Shown here one piece after another: positions 36,576 through 47,660 of a stretch of 64,000 nt of DNA; within the stretch, counting starts at the first letter, position 1, and every line of letters begins with the position of its first letter. Source of the DNA: Akebia trifoliata (lineage: Eukaryota > Streptophyta > Magnoliopsida > Ranunculales > Lardizabalaceae); contig CM030709.1 of the NCBI GenBank assembly GCA_017979445.1, positions 4,506,001 to 4,570,000 of the forward strand, written 5' to 3'. The position numbers and the translations under genes were made by a program. The notes below the pieces were generated by a model. It did no database searches. It was not told the origin of the DNA and saw nothing but the letters and a program-made list of their open reading frames with translations.

Positions 36576-36927
36576 CGCTGTGTTTCGATTGAGAGAAATG
36601 GAGAGAAGAGAAGAGAAAATAAATGAATTTTTCTCCATTTCTCTTGTTTGGATTGTTAAGTTGGGAGAGAAGAGAGGAAAAAATGAGAGTTTTCTTTTTC
36701 TCCAAAAGTGGAAAGAAGAGGAGAGAAACCCTTTTAAAATATTTTATAATTCCAACTCTGCCCCTAAATCTCTTCTAAGATATTTTAAAATTCCGTTGTC
36801 CCAAGTTCTATCCAGTCAATCCAAACATGGTGGAGAGAAATTGAGTTTCTCTTCTCTTCCCTTCCCTCCTCGTCTCTTCTCTTAATAAGTTTCTCTTCTC
36901 TCAACTTCTCCCAATCCAAACATAGCC
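36576..36927 (+). mobile_element. PIF/Harbinger (Tourist-like) MITE
   Basis: A 352-bp element from CGCTGTGTTTCGATTG to CAATCCAAACATAGCC, flanked on both sides by TAA (36573-36575 and 36928-36930), the 3-bp duplication typical of PIF/Harbinger. The interior is GA/CT-rich with no transposase. Same family as the element in CPN60A intron 6. Confidence 0.7.
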
Positions 36928-37094
36928 TAAGTATACATTTGGTATTTTATGTTTTTTCTATAATGATAATGATGTATACAAATGTAATGTAATCATTTTA
37001 CATATAAATTACATTTTTTTACTTTACGTTTATGAAAACTCTTATTATTCAGAAAATTTTCACTAATCATACAAAATAAGCAATGTATTTACTT

Positions 37095-37291
37095 AAACAG
37101 TTTCGAATCCAATAAGCGATGAGAGTCCAAAGGTTGTGTTCGATACCCAGTATGAGTTTCCTTGGAGCCACCTGCGAGGGCGTTCCCTCTCTTACCTGGT
37201 GCGTGTGATGTGCGGGTGTTGCATGTGCCCGGGGTAGGTCCCATATGCCTTTGCTTCGGCCCTTGGACACCCCCGTTGTTTAAAAAAAAAA
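37095..37291 (+). mobile_element. tRNA-derived SINE copy with poly(A) tail
   Basis: Plus-strand copy of the family at 15048 and 25256. It has a B box-like GTGTTCGATACCC, the body words CTTACCTGGTGCGTGTGATG and GCATGTGCCCGGGG, and a terminal run of A residues (about 37279-37291). GC content is visibly higher than in its surroundings. Confidence 0.55.
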
Positions 37292-37449
37292 AAAAGTGCA
37301 TCTAACTTACATTCTCATATTCATCATTATCTGTTGCGTAATTTTTTTAACAAACTCTCATCCCAGCAGTTAGACTTGCACAAGACTTGGTGATGTCGCT
37401 CTAAAAGAGCATTAATGAAAATCAATCACACCATTAGCTTAAAAATAGA

Positions 37450-37743
37450 ACTTTGGTGCAAGTTGAAGGCTTTGGAAAGTGAAAGGAAGATCTAGCATTA
37501 CGTGCAAACTGAAAAATTTGACAGAAAAAATTGACGGGCCAAGGCCCATGGATGTTAGAAACGGAATTTTGACGGCTTAGAATTGTCGAATTTCTCCCAT
37601 CCTTCATTAATTTGATAATTTCAGTCCGTCAAAAAAAAAATTTGACAATGAAAAATTTGACACCAATTCAACCCCTTTGTCTGTCGAATTTTATGAAATT
37701 TGACGGCCCAGGGCAGTGAAATTTGGGCTTTTTTCACATAGTG
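37450..37743. mobile_element. CACTA-type terminus with subterminal repeats
   Basis: Ends TTTCACATAGTG at 37743. Many copies of AAATTTGACGG, TTTGACA and their inverses lie just inside, the clustered subterminal repeats expected of CACTA elements. The opposite terminus was not found, so the left limit given is only where these repeats begin. Confidence 0.45.
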
Positions 37744-38429
37744 TAGACAAAAAAAATACTCAATTGGTTACCAATTATATGATATTTGGGATAAGGAGAA
37801 TCTCCATTGATTTAATGTAGAAAATTATTGTTTAATTTGCTTTTTAACATTAGTTAATTTTGTTACCAAATATGCTCTTAGGTTCAATGAACCATCCTTG
37901 TGTCAAGATTCAACGTGCAGTTATGCTAATAAGGTAATTCCAGTTCCCATTCATTAATTGTCAACGTGCAGTTATGTATATTGTGGAGGACTACTAGAAA
38001 ATTACCTTAATCCATGCTCTCATCTTTTAACATCTAGCCAAAAATCTTCGATTTTTCTCTCAAATATCAGTCATCTTCAAATTCTTCAACCTCTAGTTAA
38101 ATTAATTTAAACTATTTACCTTCATCTTCAATATGACATCATCTCATAAGAGTATATTGATCTTTGGATATTAAATAATAAATGGTTGGTAAATTATACT
38201 ATAAACACTTTACGAAAATTTTAATGAGAATTTTAATATTTACAAAAATGTCATTTTACGAGTAACAAAATAATTTTACGTTTTTCTCTAAAAGACAAAA
38301 TAATTGAGGATATTGCGGAAAAAGAAAACTATTGGAGGATGCTAATATCCAGTGAAGCAATGGACTGTGTATGTATGATTATTTTTCACCTTCCCAATTA
38401 ATGGTTAGGCATGTTAATTAATATTCTGT
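37744..38429. other. intergenic DNA
   Basis: AT-rich, no gene or bounded element seen. Confidence 0.35.
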
Positions 38430-38735
38430 GTGAAATGCATAAGCGGCAACCTCGATCCATCTTGGAAATATATGGAGATGATAATAGATATTAAGCTTCT
38501 TTCTTCTTCGTTCATCTCTTGTTCTTTTGAATTCTTCTGGAGAGAAACTAATAGGACTGTGGATTATTTTGTAAGTCTTGGGGCTTGTGAAAAGCATTTT
38601 CTTATTTTCGAGGATAGCTACTATATCCCTCAAGAATTGTCGAGAATCCTTTTTGATGATTTATCTTGTAATTATTCTCGTTAGGTTTAATAAATAAAGG
38701 GGGTCCTTTCAACCCCAAATTACTAGTAAAAAACA
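38430..38735 (+). pseudogene. LINE 3' fragment: RNase H C-terminus and tail
   Basis: Encodes the end of a plant L1-type RNase H: PSWKYMEMI...CSFEFFWRETNRTVDYFVSLG. A stop and the family tail (AATAAATAAAGGGGGTCCTT...AACC) follow. The same arrangement ends the LINE at 61278-63970. Confidence 0.7.
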
Positions 38736-38899
38736 TATTCATTGGACAATGAATAAGTAACATGGATTCATGTTTGTTGTTGATCGCCAGAATCCAATAA
38801 AAATGAACTATTTAACCTTTTCCAAAAAGAATGTTCGAAGATAAACTCATTTGAAAAGCTGCTACCAATGGAAAGTTTTCGTCGAAAACATCCTATGAA

Positions 38900-40524
38900 G
38901 CTTTAAAATTGGAAAATATAAAAGTTTCTTGGAGGAAAATTATTTGGAATACTAAGAGTGCTCCTCGTTATTCTTTTAAGCATTGCAATTTACGGGAAGC
39001 TCTCCACATTAGACAATCTCCCAAAAAGTGGTCACAGGTTAGCAACAAGATGTATCTTTTGTAAAAATGGTAATGAAACATCATACCATCTGTTTTATGA
39101 ATGCACATTCTCATGTTGGATTTCAAAGAAATACTTGAGATTGTTCAGTATTAGTAGAGTGGGTATTGACACCATATCTAAGTAAGTCTTGGTGATCTAG
39201 GGTTTGAAATTTCCAAACAAGATGCTATTTAATATATTATGTTTATACTTTTGTGCAGCAATACATCTTATTTAGAGGGAGAGAAATCAAAGGATATTTG
39301 AAGAGATTGAATTACCTCAAACAAGTATCTTCATTCAGATTAAAGTTGTAAAAGGTGTATTTGATGGTTCAAAAACCTACTTGGGTGATTCAGGTTTAAC
39401 TACGGTGATAATGGAGCGTTGGAGTTGCGGTTGAATTTTTGTTCATCCAAGGGTATTAAGTGCTTTTGGAAGTGCCCTAAATCCAGATGGCTCTCTTTCA
39501 TCTTTTGGAGGTGAATTTGGTTTTATTGCTAGGATCTCAAAAGGAAATTTTCAATTTCCAGGTGATCAAGTTGGGATTTTATTTTATAAAATCTATTTTT
39601 TGATTAAATAAATTTTCAAGAGATGCAAATGGTTGGTTATTTATGGAGAGTCGTGTCCTTTGGTATTCATGAATGGATATGCCTTTTGGTTATTCATGAA
39701 TAGATATACCTTTTAACTTTTCATGAAAGGACACACCTTTCGTTCAAGTGTCTTTATGGAGAGACATTTAAGAGTCCCTTCAATCTCTATAAACAAGATT
39801 GGCATTTAGGTCAAATCACTCTAATTTTTTTTAAGAATTTAACTTTATGTTTTCTAGAATTCAACTAGAGTTTTCCAACAAATTGTGAAGTATTTTACTT
39901 TTCTCAAATTATCAAGTCAGAGAATACATATTGTTTCATAGGAGAATTATCAAGATTGTAGTTTGCAAATTCTCACAGTGACTTTGTTGTATCCTATAGA
40001 CTATTTTGTCGGTAACACGTCAACAAACTAGTCTATGAGTGGAGACAAATAAAGTCTATGGAAAATGATTTTTTAGCGCTTCAAAGTCCCAAAATTTTGG
40101 TTTTCTTATTTTTCAAGACTCCATTTTCCCAACAGATCAGACATGAATACGGAATATATTATTTCCATTGAACTCAAAGCTATTTTGGAAGCGAATGGCA
40201 AAGCGGATGAATTTCCCTCAAATTCTTGTCAACTTAGATTCCTTTTATCCAATAAAATGATTAAAGGGTGAAATGATAAGATCTTGAAAATATGAAGATC
40301 CAATTAATGTCGAATTTTTTTCAAATTACTTGTTATTTTGAGTTCTTCTGGAGAGAAACAAATAGGACAATTGATTATCTAGTGCATCTGAGGTTTTATG
40401 GAAAATGGTTTTTTGTTGTAGAGGATGTCTTTTATTCCTCGAGAGCTTCATGTATTCTTCTTGATGAATTTTTATGTAATTATCTCATATCGAAGTGATT
40501 AATAAAAAAGGAGGAGCCCTCTAA
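38900..40524 (+). pseudogene. decayed LINE 3' half interrupted by a solo LTR
   Basis: A zf-RVT segment at 38958-39185 (CIFCKNGNETSYHLFYEC) is followed by the RNase H start (about 39430-39568, ALNPDGSLSSFGGEFGFIAR). It resumes after the LTR at 40140-40500 (ELKAILEANGKAD..., FEFFWRETNRTIDYLVHL), then comes a family-type tail. Several stops and frameshifts show it is dead. The NUMT at 40525 is joined to the tail. Confidence 0.65.
39569..40134 (+). mobile_element. solo LTR (copia-like size) with 5-bp target duplication
   Basis: A 566-bp segment starting AGTTGGGA and ending TCCCAACA, flanked by GATCA on both sides (39564-39568 and 40135-40139). TGTTGGGA/TCCCAACA is a classic plant LTR terminus; here the first T is an A. 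A TATA-like CTCTATAAACAAG lies near 39796. No internal gag-pol is present, so it is a recombined solo LTR inserted into the LINE RNase H. Confidence 0.75.
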
Positions 40525-40863
40525 TGGTGGTTTCGGGATCCCGTAGAAAATGCTTCTTTTATGCCTCGGGTATTAGCCACAGCTCGTATTCATTCAGTCA
40601 TTCTACCCCTTCCGAATTCTTGGACCTCGCTTCTTAATATTGTGACTCTTCCATGCTGTGTCTCAGGAACCTCTTCAATACGGTCCGGATTGCTAGCTCC
40701 CGTTCATAGTTTTGCTACAGATGATACACGAGGAAGATTTTTATGGCGGTTCTTCCTTCTAATTACCGGCATATCTATGATTCTTTTCTCCCAGATGAAG
40801 CAGCAGGCATCGGTCCGTAGAACCTATAAAAAAGAGATGGTTGTGGCGCGAAGTACTCTTGTG
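40525..40863 (+). pseudogene. ccmFN: NUMT: mitochondrial ccmFN fragment
   Basis: Encodes an uninterrupted 113-codon internal piece of plant mitochondrial CcmFN, the cytochrome c maturation haem lyase subunit. Recognisable words are [52 protein letters not shown] and [12 protein letters not shown]. Several codons show the genomic C expected before mitochondrial C-to-U editing, for example CGG in WWFRDP and CCA in VTLPCC, where I recall edited proteins having W and L. It has no start or stop of its own, sits between a LINE tail and an A run (40867 on), and is not expected to make protein. Confidence 0.85.
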
Positions 40864-40984
40864 ATAAAAAAAAATTCAAGTCTTGGATTGTCAAGTTGAA
40901 AGAGATCATGGGAAATATAACATATTTTCGATATTTTCACTAAGAACGTATTCTTTTTTATTTTATTTTATGATGTTTGGAAGA

Positions 40985-41445
40985 TTCAAAACATCTCCAG
41001 CAAATGCCTTTTTTTTAACCATAAAGGGAAGCTCATTTACAAAATTAAATATGGAAGAAGATTTTGAAGTAGTGGCATAAGAAGCTAATGCATCTATTGA
41101 GTTATTTGCCTCACGATAAACATGTCTTATGTCTCATTCGATTTGGCGAAGAAGGAATAGACAATCAACTTTCAATGGCTCTAAATCCCACGAACAACAA
41201 CCCACCTTTCATCTCCATAACCAACAAAGACGAATAAGATTCAATCTGAATTTTAAGATTTCCATGAGAGAGCATATGAAGCTTAATAAAGAGACTTTGG
41301 AATTATGCAAAGTTGTTAATACGACGCCTTAATTAAAGTACCTTGAGAGTTACGAAGAATGTAGCCAAAACCTACTTCACTTGGGTTACCAAGGCTAGAG
41401 CTATCAACATTTAGTTTCATCCAATGAATGGGAAAGCTTAAGCCA
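40985..41445 (-). pseudogene. LINE RNase H fragment, minus strand
   Basis: The minus-strand translation gives RNase H-like pieces. NVDSSSLGNPSEVGFGYILR (about 41430-41350) is the N-terminal part; IRHVYREANNSIDALASYA (about 41140-41060) is the C-terminal part. It is broken and divergent, opposite in orientation to the LINE fragments to its left. Confidence 0.5.
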
Positions 41446-42362
41446 ATAAAAAGGGATGATGTGCAGAGGACTTGAAGATAGATTATTGTGAATTGAGTTT
41501 AAATCATTTATCAAACCATTAATCTTAGAAAAACTCCTTGATACCTAGATGCTTTGAGACATATTTTCCCTATTTGGTACATTATAAATGGAGGCACCCC
41601 TATAATACCTCATTAAAATCCATCAAAGTCTAATTTGATTGTCATGATGTACACATGCACTAAGGATTTTTTTTTGCCAGGCGAGCATGTCAGTGGTTCG
41701 ATCCTAATAGTAAGGATGTTTCCCTATTCGCCACTTTTGCTTTTAAGGTCTAGAAAAATATGTTGCACGTGATTACGCTTTAATTAGTTGACTCTTTCTC
41801 TGTGGATCAATTCTTTCTTAACCATCTAGAAATATCCTCAAAGCCTTAGACACCAAATACGACATTCCTTAACTTTTCTTCAGATTAATTCCTCCTCAAA
41901 ATTTAAATTACAAAAATTGATAATATAATAAAAAATACCTCGAAAAGTATATTTTTATTAATATATATATATATATATTGTCTCATTTTACTCGTTGTTT
42001 TCATGCAATACGTTTTAGGTATGCTCTAACTATCTCTATTACAAAATTAAATAGATGTTAATGATGCTAAAATAACAATTTTAATATCAGTAGGACAATC
42101 CATTTTTCTTCAATTAAGGGATGAGGGGGGAGAGGGAAAAAGAGAAACTATCGACCTCTAAAAGACCTCGAAAAAGAAGGTGAGAAGAAGAAGGCCATAA
42201 ACCAATAATATTAGAGAATATTTTTTTATTATTAGATATTATAAAAAAGTTGAGTTAAATTAAAAAAAAATGGTGTGGCAATACAACTTCTTTCTCTTTT
42301 AAATTTTAAAAAAAAGCGGTACTAAACTGACTAAGAAGAAAAACACTCAATACACTCAAGTG
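41446..42362. other. intergenic DNA
   Basis: AT-rich, no gene recognised; a TA repeat lies near 41960-41980. Confidence 0.35.
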
Positions 42363-42450
42363 ATGTGGAATGTGAATATAACCATAGATGTTTTTCCTCG
42401 ATATACACAAGAAAAAAAATCTATGATTCTACACACAATACACGTCAGTT
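42363..42450. repeat. foldback hairpin upstream of the first TCP gene
   Basis: TGTGAATATAACCATAGAT pairs imperfectly with ATCTATGATTCTACACACA. The apex holds TTTTTCCTCGATATACACAA, matching the family word of the hairpins at 20.9-23.1 kb and 46.8-47.5 kb. Confidence 0.5.
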
Positions 42451-42560
42451 GAGTGTCTTTTTCTATAGTCACTTTAGTATTATTTACTTAAAACAGAATA
42501 TCAGAACAACGTAATCATAGAAACTCTGAGCTCACATCCATGTGTCCAACTGATTTATCA

Positions 42561-42655
42561 GTGGGCCCCACCCCCTGTGCAGACTGCCTGTACGTTGGTA
42601 CGATACGAACAAGAAGGAAAAAAAACCCTAAAAAACTCATTTGGTACTTATATAA
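42561..42655 (+). promoter_or_regulatory. core promoter of the first TCP gene
   Basis: GTGGGCCC at 42561-42568 matches the class I TCP binding consensus GTGGGNCC; the overlapping minus-strand GTGGGGCC matches too. A telo-box-like AAACCCTAA follows near 42625-42633 and a TATATAA box at 42649-42655, 60 nt before the ATG. The telo-box to TATA segment is also recognisable upstream of the other two TCP genes, but the GTGGGNCC site is not. Confidence 0.5.
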
Positions 42656-42714
42656 GAAGACACTCACGAAGGCTAATCGGACACAAGCCCTAGTTTCTCT
42701 CTTTCTCTGCAACT

Positions 42715-43257
42715 ATGTCCTCACTTCCTCCTTATGAAAACCCTAACCCTAATTCTGCAAAAGGCAAAAGCGTTACCACTCGCAAACCAGCCAGCACTAC
42801 TAATTTAAGAGATCGTCACGCCAAGGTTAATGGAAGGGGTCGCCGAGTTCGTGTTCCATCCTTGATCGCAGCTCGGATCTTCCAACTGACTCGTGAACTC
42901 GGTTTCCGTAACGATGGTGAGACGATAGAGTGGTTGCTCCTCCATGCAGAGCCGTCCATCATCGCTGAAACTGGGACCGGTATCATCCCCTCTGATCCAG
43001 TTTCAATGAGCAGTGGTCCGATCCTTAATACTGCTGATGTTGAACCGGTTAATCCGACGGCTCCTGTGAACCAGTTTCAGAACGGACTTTTTACTAATGG
43101 AGGGTTTGGAGATGAACCAACTTCACCGATCTACGAACTTGATTTCGACTTCGACACCAACCAGATGTCGTTCACTTCGCTTCTGTTGCAGGGGACTGGG
43201 GACGCTGATGACGCTGATGACGATGAGGAGGAAATGGAGAAGCAGCGTCAGCAGTAG
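42715..43257 (+). CDS. TCP: class I (PCF-type) TCP transcription factor, canonical basic region
   Basis: An intronless 180-residue protein. The TCP domain is at about residues 32-86: basic region [18 protein letters not shown], then helix-loop-helix with FQLTRELGF and [23 protein letters not shown]. The short basic region is the class I signature, and the small size resembles TCP11/TCP6-like members. The C-terminus is acidic (a run of Asp/Glu near residues 163-175) and ends in Gln. It should act in the nucleus on GTGGGNCC sites, typically in growth control; the target genes cannot be inferred. The ATG is the first after the TATA box. An AAT/ATT-rich 3' region resembles that of the two paralogues downstream, so all three share ancestry beyond the coding region. 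Confidence 0.92.
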   Translation: MSSLPPYENPNPNSAKGKSVTTRKPASTTNLRDRHAKVNGRGRRVRVPSLIAARIFQLTRELGFRNDGETIEWLLLHAEPSIIAETGTGIIPSDPVSMSSGPILNTADVEPVNPTAPVNQFQNGLFTNGGFGDEPTSPIYELDFDFDTNQMSFTSLLLQGTGDADDADDDEEEMEKQRQQ

Positions 43258-43680
43258 AAGAAGAAAGGCTTTCGAGGAATAATAATTAATAATATTATAA
43301 GAATAATAATTAATTATAAGAATATTATTATTATTATTATTATATTAGTAGTATGTTGTTGGGTTTATGGTGTGTGTTGGCTATTTTCCTTGTTGTCTAG
43401 ACTGTTTAATTATGAATTTATGTGGTTTTTGTATAATGTGTTTTTTTTTTTTTTTCTGATGTGTTTGGTACCAAATGATGATCACTTGTAGGTTTAGTAT
43501 GATGCATCTGAAACATGGAGTCATCACAACTAAGGTGCCCTAAAAGAGAGGGCTGGTTGTGTATTGGAAGGATGATGTAGATAATGATAACAATGGGTCG
43601 GATCAGGATCGGGATTATGGTCGATTTGGTATTCGATAAGGATTGGATCCCAAACTGATGCAAGAAATATTGGATTGGAC

Positions 43681-44010
43681 TAGGACTGTCAATGGATCGG
43701 GTTAAGAACAGATTGGGGTTGATTTGGTACCGATCCAATAAGGATTGGATCCAAGACTGATCCGATACGTATAGTATCAGATTGGACTCCTATCAGATCG
43801 TTTTTATATATTGGAATTCAATATTAAGATCCAGATCCGATCCATTAACAATCGGACCAGGCCAAACTCGATTTTATATACATCTCAACAAAAATATAAT
43901 ATAATTTGTATATTTTCTAACATATAATTGGATCAGGTCCTTATCAAATCGAGAAATGGTTGATCCAAATCCAATTCAATAAGATATCGGATCGAAACCT
44001 TATAGGAACA
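43681..44010. mobile_element. hAT-like MITE remnant in unit A
   Basis: Starts TAGGACTGTCAATGGATCGG and matches most of the intact MITE at 50219-50554. Its left portion is rearranged and its right end (TCTATTGACAACCCTA) is missing, replaced by sequence common to both units further on. Confidence 0.5.
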
Positions 44011-44069
44011 CAAATTCAATCTGTTCCGAAATATGATTGTAATGCTTGTAAGCATTATAGGAACCCAAA

Positions 44070-44395
44070 TGATACGAGTAAATAAAGCTTTACAATCATA
44101 TTTCATAATTAAGCACAACTCGTTTGGAAGATTAGAGACTAAGGACAACCGTACAATTGAATCTACATTCAATCCCTTCTTCGAAAGAAAATCAGGCTCC
44201 ATATTTGTTTCTCTCCAATATCCAAATATCTCCATGAACATTTCCCCATATTCTTTAAAGAATTTATCGTTTCAAGAGAGTCAAAAGATACAATGACATT
44301 GTTTACTCCAAAATTCTGAATCTCCACTAACGCCTGTTGAATTGCAAATTACTCAACCAGATTTATATCAACAAAGGCGCACCCTCCATATGAAC
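44070..44395 (-). pseudogene. LINE RNase H fragment in unit A, minus strand
   Basis: Counterpart of 51740-52095 in unit B, with an internal gap of about 60 bp near 44220. The minus-strand reading contains the same FLSKKGLNVDS and ETINSL-like pieces, with stops. Confidence 0.5.
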
Positions 44396-46229
44396 AAGCA
44401 ATATTTGTCCAAAAGGTATTATGTCTATATGCTTATTTAATTTAAATAGTTCCATGAAAATTGGAATGTTTTAAAAGAATGAGTGTTTACAAAAGGTATA
44501 ACTTTCTAGAGAAGCATAGGATAATTTAGGGTTTGGACAAAAAATTTAGGAGAAGTAGGACTAGCCTAGCTAACATATATAGCCATGCTCACAGTCTTAC
44601 CAAGCCACATAATCTTGGTCCACAACTAAATTCAACAACAAAGTCTTATCCCAAGTTTTCTAAAGCCAAATATTTTGTTATTGAGAGTGAGTTCATATTT
44701 GCGTTCATTGTAATCACCAACCATGTTCTTTTGGGTTTTTCTCTCACTCTTATAAGACCTTCTACTTATATGTTTCTTCTATTTGGGATTGTAATGAGCT
44801 TTCATTTAACATCCCCAAATCATCTTAGTCAACTTTATCTTAGTTTATCGCCTATTGAAGTTACTTCTATGCTTTCTCGAATTCATCCTTGCTTAATTAA
44901 TTTTTTTTTCCTAGTTTTTTTTTCCATTCATCCATTTCAATATTCTCATTTAATATGCTAAAAAGTGTAGTTTATCTTACTACCATCGTATAAAATTATC
45001 CTTTTAGTTTGATTGGTATGTTTGATCCATAACTTGATGGACCTACAAAATCAATAGATGATTCAATTGATGATTTCTAATCATTGGATTCGATCATTTT
45101 CCATCAATTATTTCGTGAATATATATGTCATTTTGTAGTTCCTGTTACCAACAGGGATGGTTCCCAAAAACTAATTTGTCATTGGTTGAAAAGTGAAGTC
45201 ACATGCTTTGATATACTCATTGAACCCAACTATAGCTATGACTTAAGAAGTCCGGGGTTTAGCTAATTAGGACAATGAAATATGAGAATTAGTTTCCACA
45301 ATCGCAAACATAAAAATGGTTCCATATCGATGTGTGTTTAAGGCAAAATCGTAATTTTAGGGCAGCTTGGAGAGATGAAGGGGAAATTATAGTTGCAAAA
45401 AGGTGGATATTTTAGAAACACTCAATCATGTACATTAATAAGAATAGAAACTATTCTTACTATTGAAACAATGGTTCATCCATCAACTTAAGTTAAAAAT
45501 GCTTTCTTACATATTCAATTTTTTGAATCATTCAACGACTCAGTTTTATTACATTTTCGCACGTATTTGGAGAAACTTAGGCCTTATTTGGTAAGCCATA
45601 AATGAATGCTCCCACGAAAATCCCTCAACAAAATCCATTACAAGCCTAATTATACTTTCACGATACACACAGGCATCGAAACTTCAAAACACTTTAACTG
45701 AAAGGCTGGAAATTCAAGTGATCATATGCACTATGAGTCATTAGTATCCCTATTATAAAGTTTAATAGATTTTGAGAATGTGATAAGAAATTTTTTAGAG
45801 AATAGATGAATAAAGAAAAGTCCTAGAAAAGGAAGAATATGAGAGACGTAGAAGCATCGAGAATGAGAGAGAAAGCCCCACTACCATAAATACTAATTGC
45901 CCGCTCCAAAGAAAAATAACTTATTTCAACAATTTAATGCTCTACTTAATCAAATTTTTATTTAAGGGAAAGAGATCACAGAGTTGAAATAACTCACTTA
46001 GATACACTCACGCACAAAGAGAGAAAGGGTTGGAAAATGTCTAGTCAAGAAAATCCATGAAATTCAAACAATTAAAACCCAAAATCCAATGATTAATTGA
46101 GATAAAACATGTATCCCATAATACATCACGTCTTCCTCGTATTTTGATGGTACTTGTATTTCATGATTTCACAGGCCAGATTTTGTTGTTTTCAATAGTC
46201 AATGGATCCTAGTTAACCATCCTTCGTTG

Positions 46230-46780
46230 GGTATAACCTTGAAAACTTTCTCCTCCTCGTTGCTTGGCTATTTCATGGTCTCCTCCTTTCCAACATTGGA
46301 TTAAGTTAAATGTTGATGAAGCTAGCTTGATCAACCCTGGTTGGGCAGGTGGTGGATTCATTCTTAGAAATTCTCTCGAAAGCCTCATTAAAGATGGTAG
46401 TTGGTTGTTTGGTACTACTAATAATATGGCGGAAATACTTGCTTCGGAAAAGACGCCGTTGGTTCTGAATTACTAGCATGACCATGTTGTGATAGAGTTG
46501 GACTTTTTACACCTAGTTCAAGCCTTCAAGGGATGTTCTATCCCATGGAGATTGGATAATAGTCTTCATCACATTCGAGAATTTCTTAAGAAATTTACAA
46601 GTATTGTGCATCATCAGTGGAGATAAAGTAATAATGTGGCAGATGCTTTAGTAAAATTAGATGTGCGCCAAGAAACCCATGTAATTTTTACCAAGTTTTC
46701 AGATCTTCATTCTTTAGCTAAAATCGCTTTCTTGGGGGATAGGATGGGTCTTCCATCCATTTGGATCGTAAATTAGGGAT
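46230..46780 (+). pseudogene. LINE RNase H fragment in unit A
   Basis: KLNVDEASLINPGWAGGGFILRN starts an RNase H fold. After a stop, the C-terminal part runs from about 46490 (RLDNSLHHIREFLKKF...HHQWR, stop, SNNVADALVKL). Premature stops show it is not functional. In unit B the same fragment is split by a later LINE insertion. Confidence 0.65.
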
Positions 46781-46819
46781 TCCTTATTTTCCAATTCTTT
46801 ATAAATACAATCTTATTGG

Positions 46820-46975
46820 AAGTGACGTTAAGATTGTACCTCATATTGCACATTCCCAACATGGAAGTGTGTAGGAACCATAGATGCTTTTTATCGGAAA
46901 CTCAATAAAAAGCATCTATGGTTCTTACACACTTCCAAGTCAGGGAATGTGCAATATGAAGTCACTTCAACATTA
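46820..46975. repeat. foldback hairpin A1 upstream of the second TCP gene
   Basis: CCTCATATTGCACATTCCCAA...GGAAGTGTGTAGGAACCATAGATGCTTTTTA is followed after a short loop by its inverse. Arms are about 65-70 nt and nearly perfect. The loop is about 10-15 nt. Present in unit B at 54878-55020. Confidence 0.75.
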
Positions 46976-46998
46976 TTCTTTTTAGTGAGTCATGCTAG

Positions 46999-47128
46999 AG
47001 AGACCTCAAGGTGCAACCTCATATGACACTTCTTGACGTGAAAGTGGATAAAAACCATAGATACTTTTTCACTCATATCTCTATAAAAAGCATCTATGCT
47101 CCACGTTTGAGGTTCCAACCTTAGGTCA
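46999..47128. repeat. foldback hairpin A2
   Basis: GAGACCTCAAGGTGCAACCTC pairs imperfectly with GAGGTTCCAACCTTAGGTCAC. The centre holds CATAGATAC and GCATCTATG. More degenerate than A1. Counterpart at 55053-55183. Confidence 0.6.
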
Positions 47129-47174
47129 CTTAGTTGTTGTGAGGATAAGAACATCCTTAAAAGAAACGGATGGG

Positions 47175-47325
47175 GTGACACAAACGGAGACACATGGGTG
47201 ACAAAATGATGTGGTGTCGTGCACAATATCCGTAGATGCTTTTCCGTGAGATATGAGTAAAAAGCATCTACGGTTATGTGCATGTCACCTCATCATTTTT
47301 GTCACCCTTGTCTTGTTTGTGTCAT
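47175..47325. repeat. foldback hairpin A3
   Basis: GTGACACAAACGGAGACA...GGGTGACAAAATGATG pairs with CATCATTTTTGTCACCC...TGTTTGTGTCAT. The apex is CCGTAGATGCTTTTCCG...AAAAGCATCTACGG. Counterpart at 55241-55375. A half-copy of the apex (TTGAGGAAAAGCATCTATG) lies near 47528-47548. Confidence 0.7.
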
Positions 47326-47631
47326 TATAGCATTTTCAAAAAAAAATTAAAATTAAAAAAAAGACCATAAAGGCTTAATTAGTAGGCATTAATGTTCAAA
47401 TGATTTGTAATAACTGAGTGGCACTCTGTCCAACGGGAGTCCTATTTCACTGACTTCCTACAACATTGCCTTCAGCACTAGTGTCCGCAGATAACCATTG
47501 ATTTTCTTCACATTATGTAAATCGTATCTTGAGGAAAAGCATCTATGCATGGATCTGTGCACACAATACTCTAGGCAATCTTATTTTTTAAGTCAGTATA
47601 GCATTTCTTTCTTCAGCAAAAAAGGAAATAA

Positions 47632-47660
47632 AACCCTAAAAAAACGCATTTAGTATTTAA
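47632..47660 (+). promoter_or_regulatory. core promoter of the second TCP gene
   Basis: AAACCCTAAAAAAACGCATT leads into a TATA-like TATTTAA at 47654-47660, 88 nt before the ATG. It aligns with the corresponding segment of the first TCP gene (AAACCCTAAAAAACTCATTT...TATATAA). No GTGGGNCC site was found upstream. Confidence 0.4.

Noticed and set aside
40525..40863. Mitochondrial origin of the whole window
   Set aside because: Only 339 bp is mitochondrial-like; spliced nuclear genes and nuclear transposons surround it.
43262..43345. CRISPR-like or structured array from the AAT/ATT repeats after the first TCP gene
   Set aside because: Simple AT-rich microsatellite in a 3' untranslated region; similar runs follow the paralogues.
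44533..44961. 142-codon open frame in unit A
   Set aside because: It starts with TTG, is not preserved in the matching part of unit B, and has no recognisable domain.
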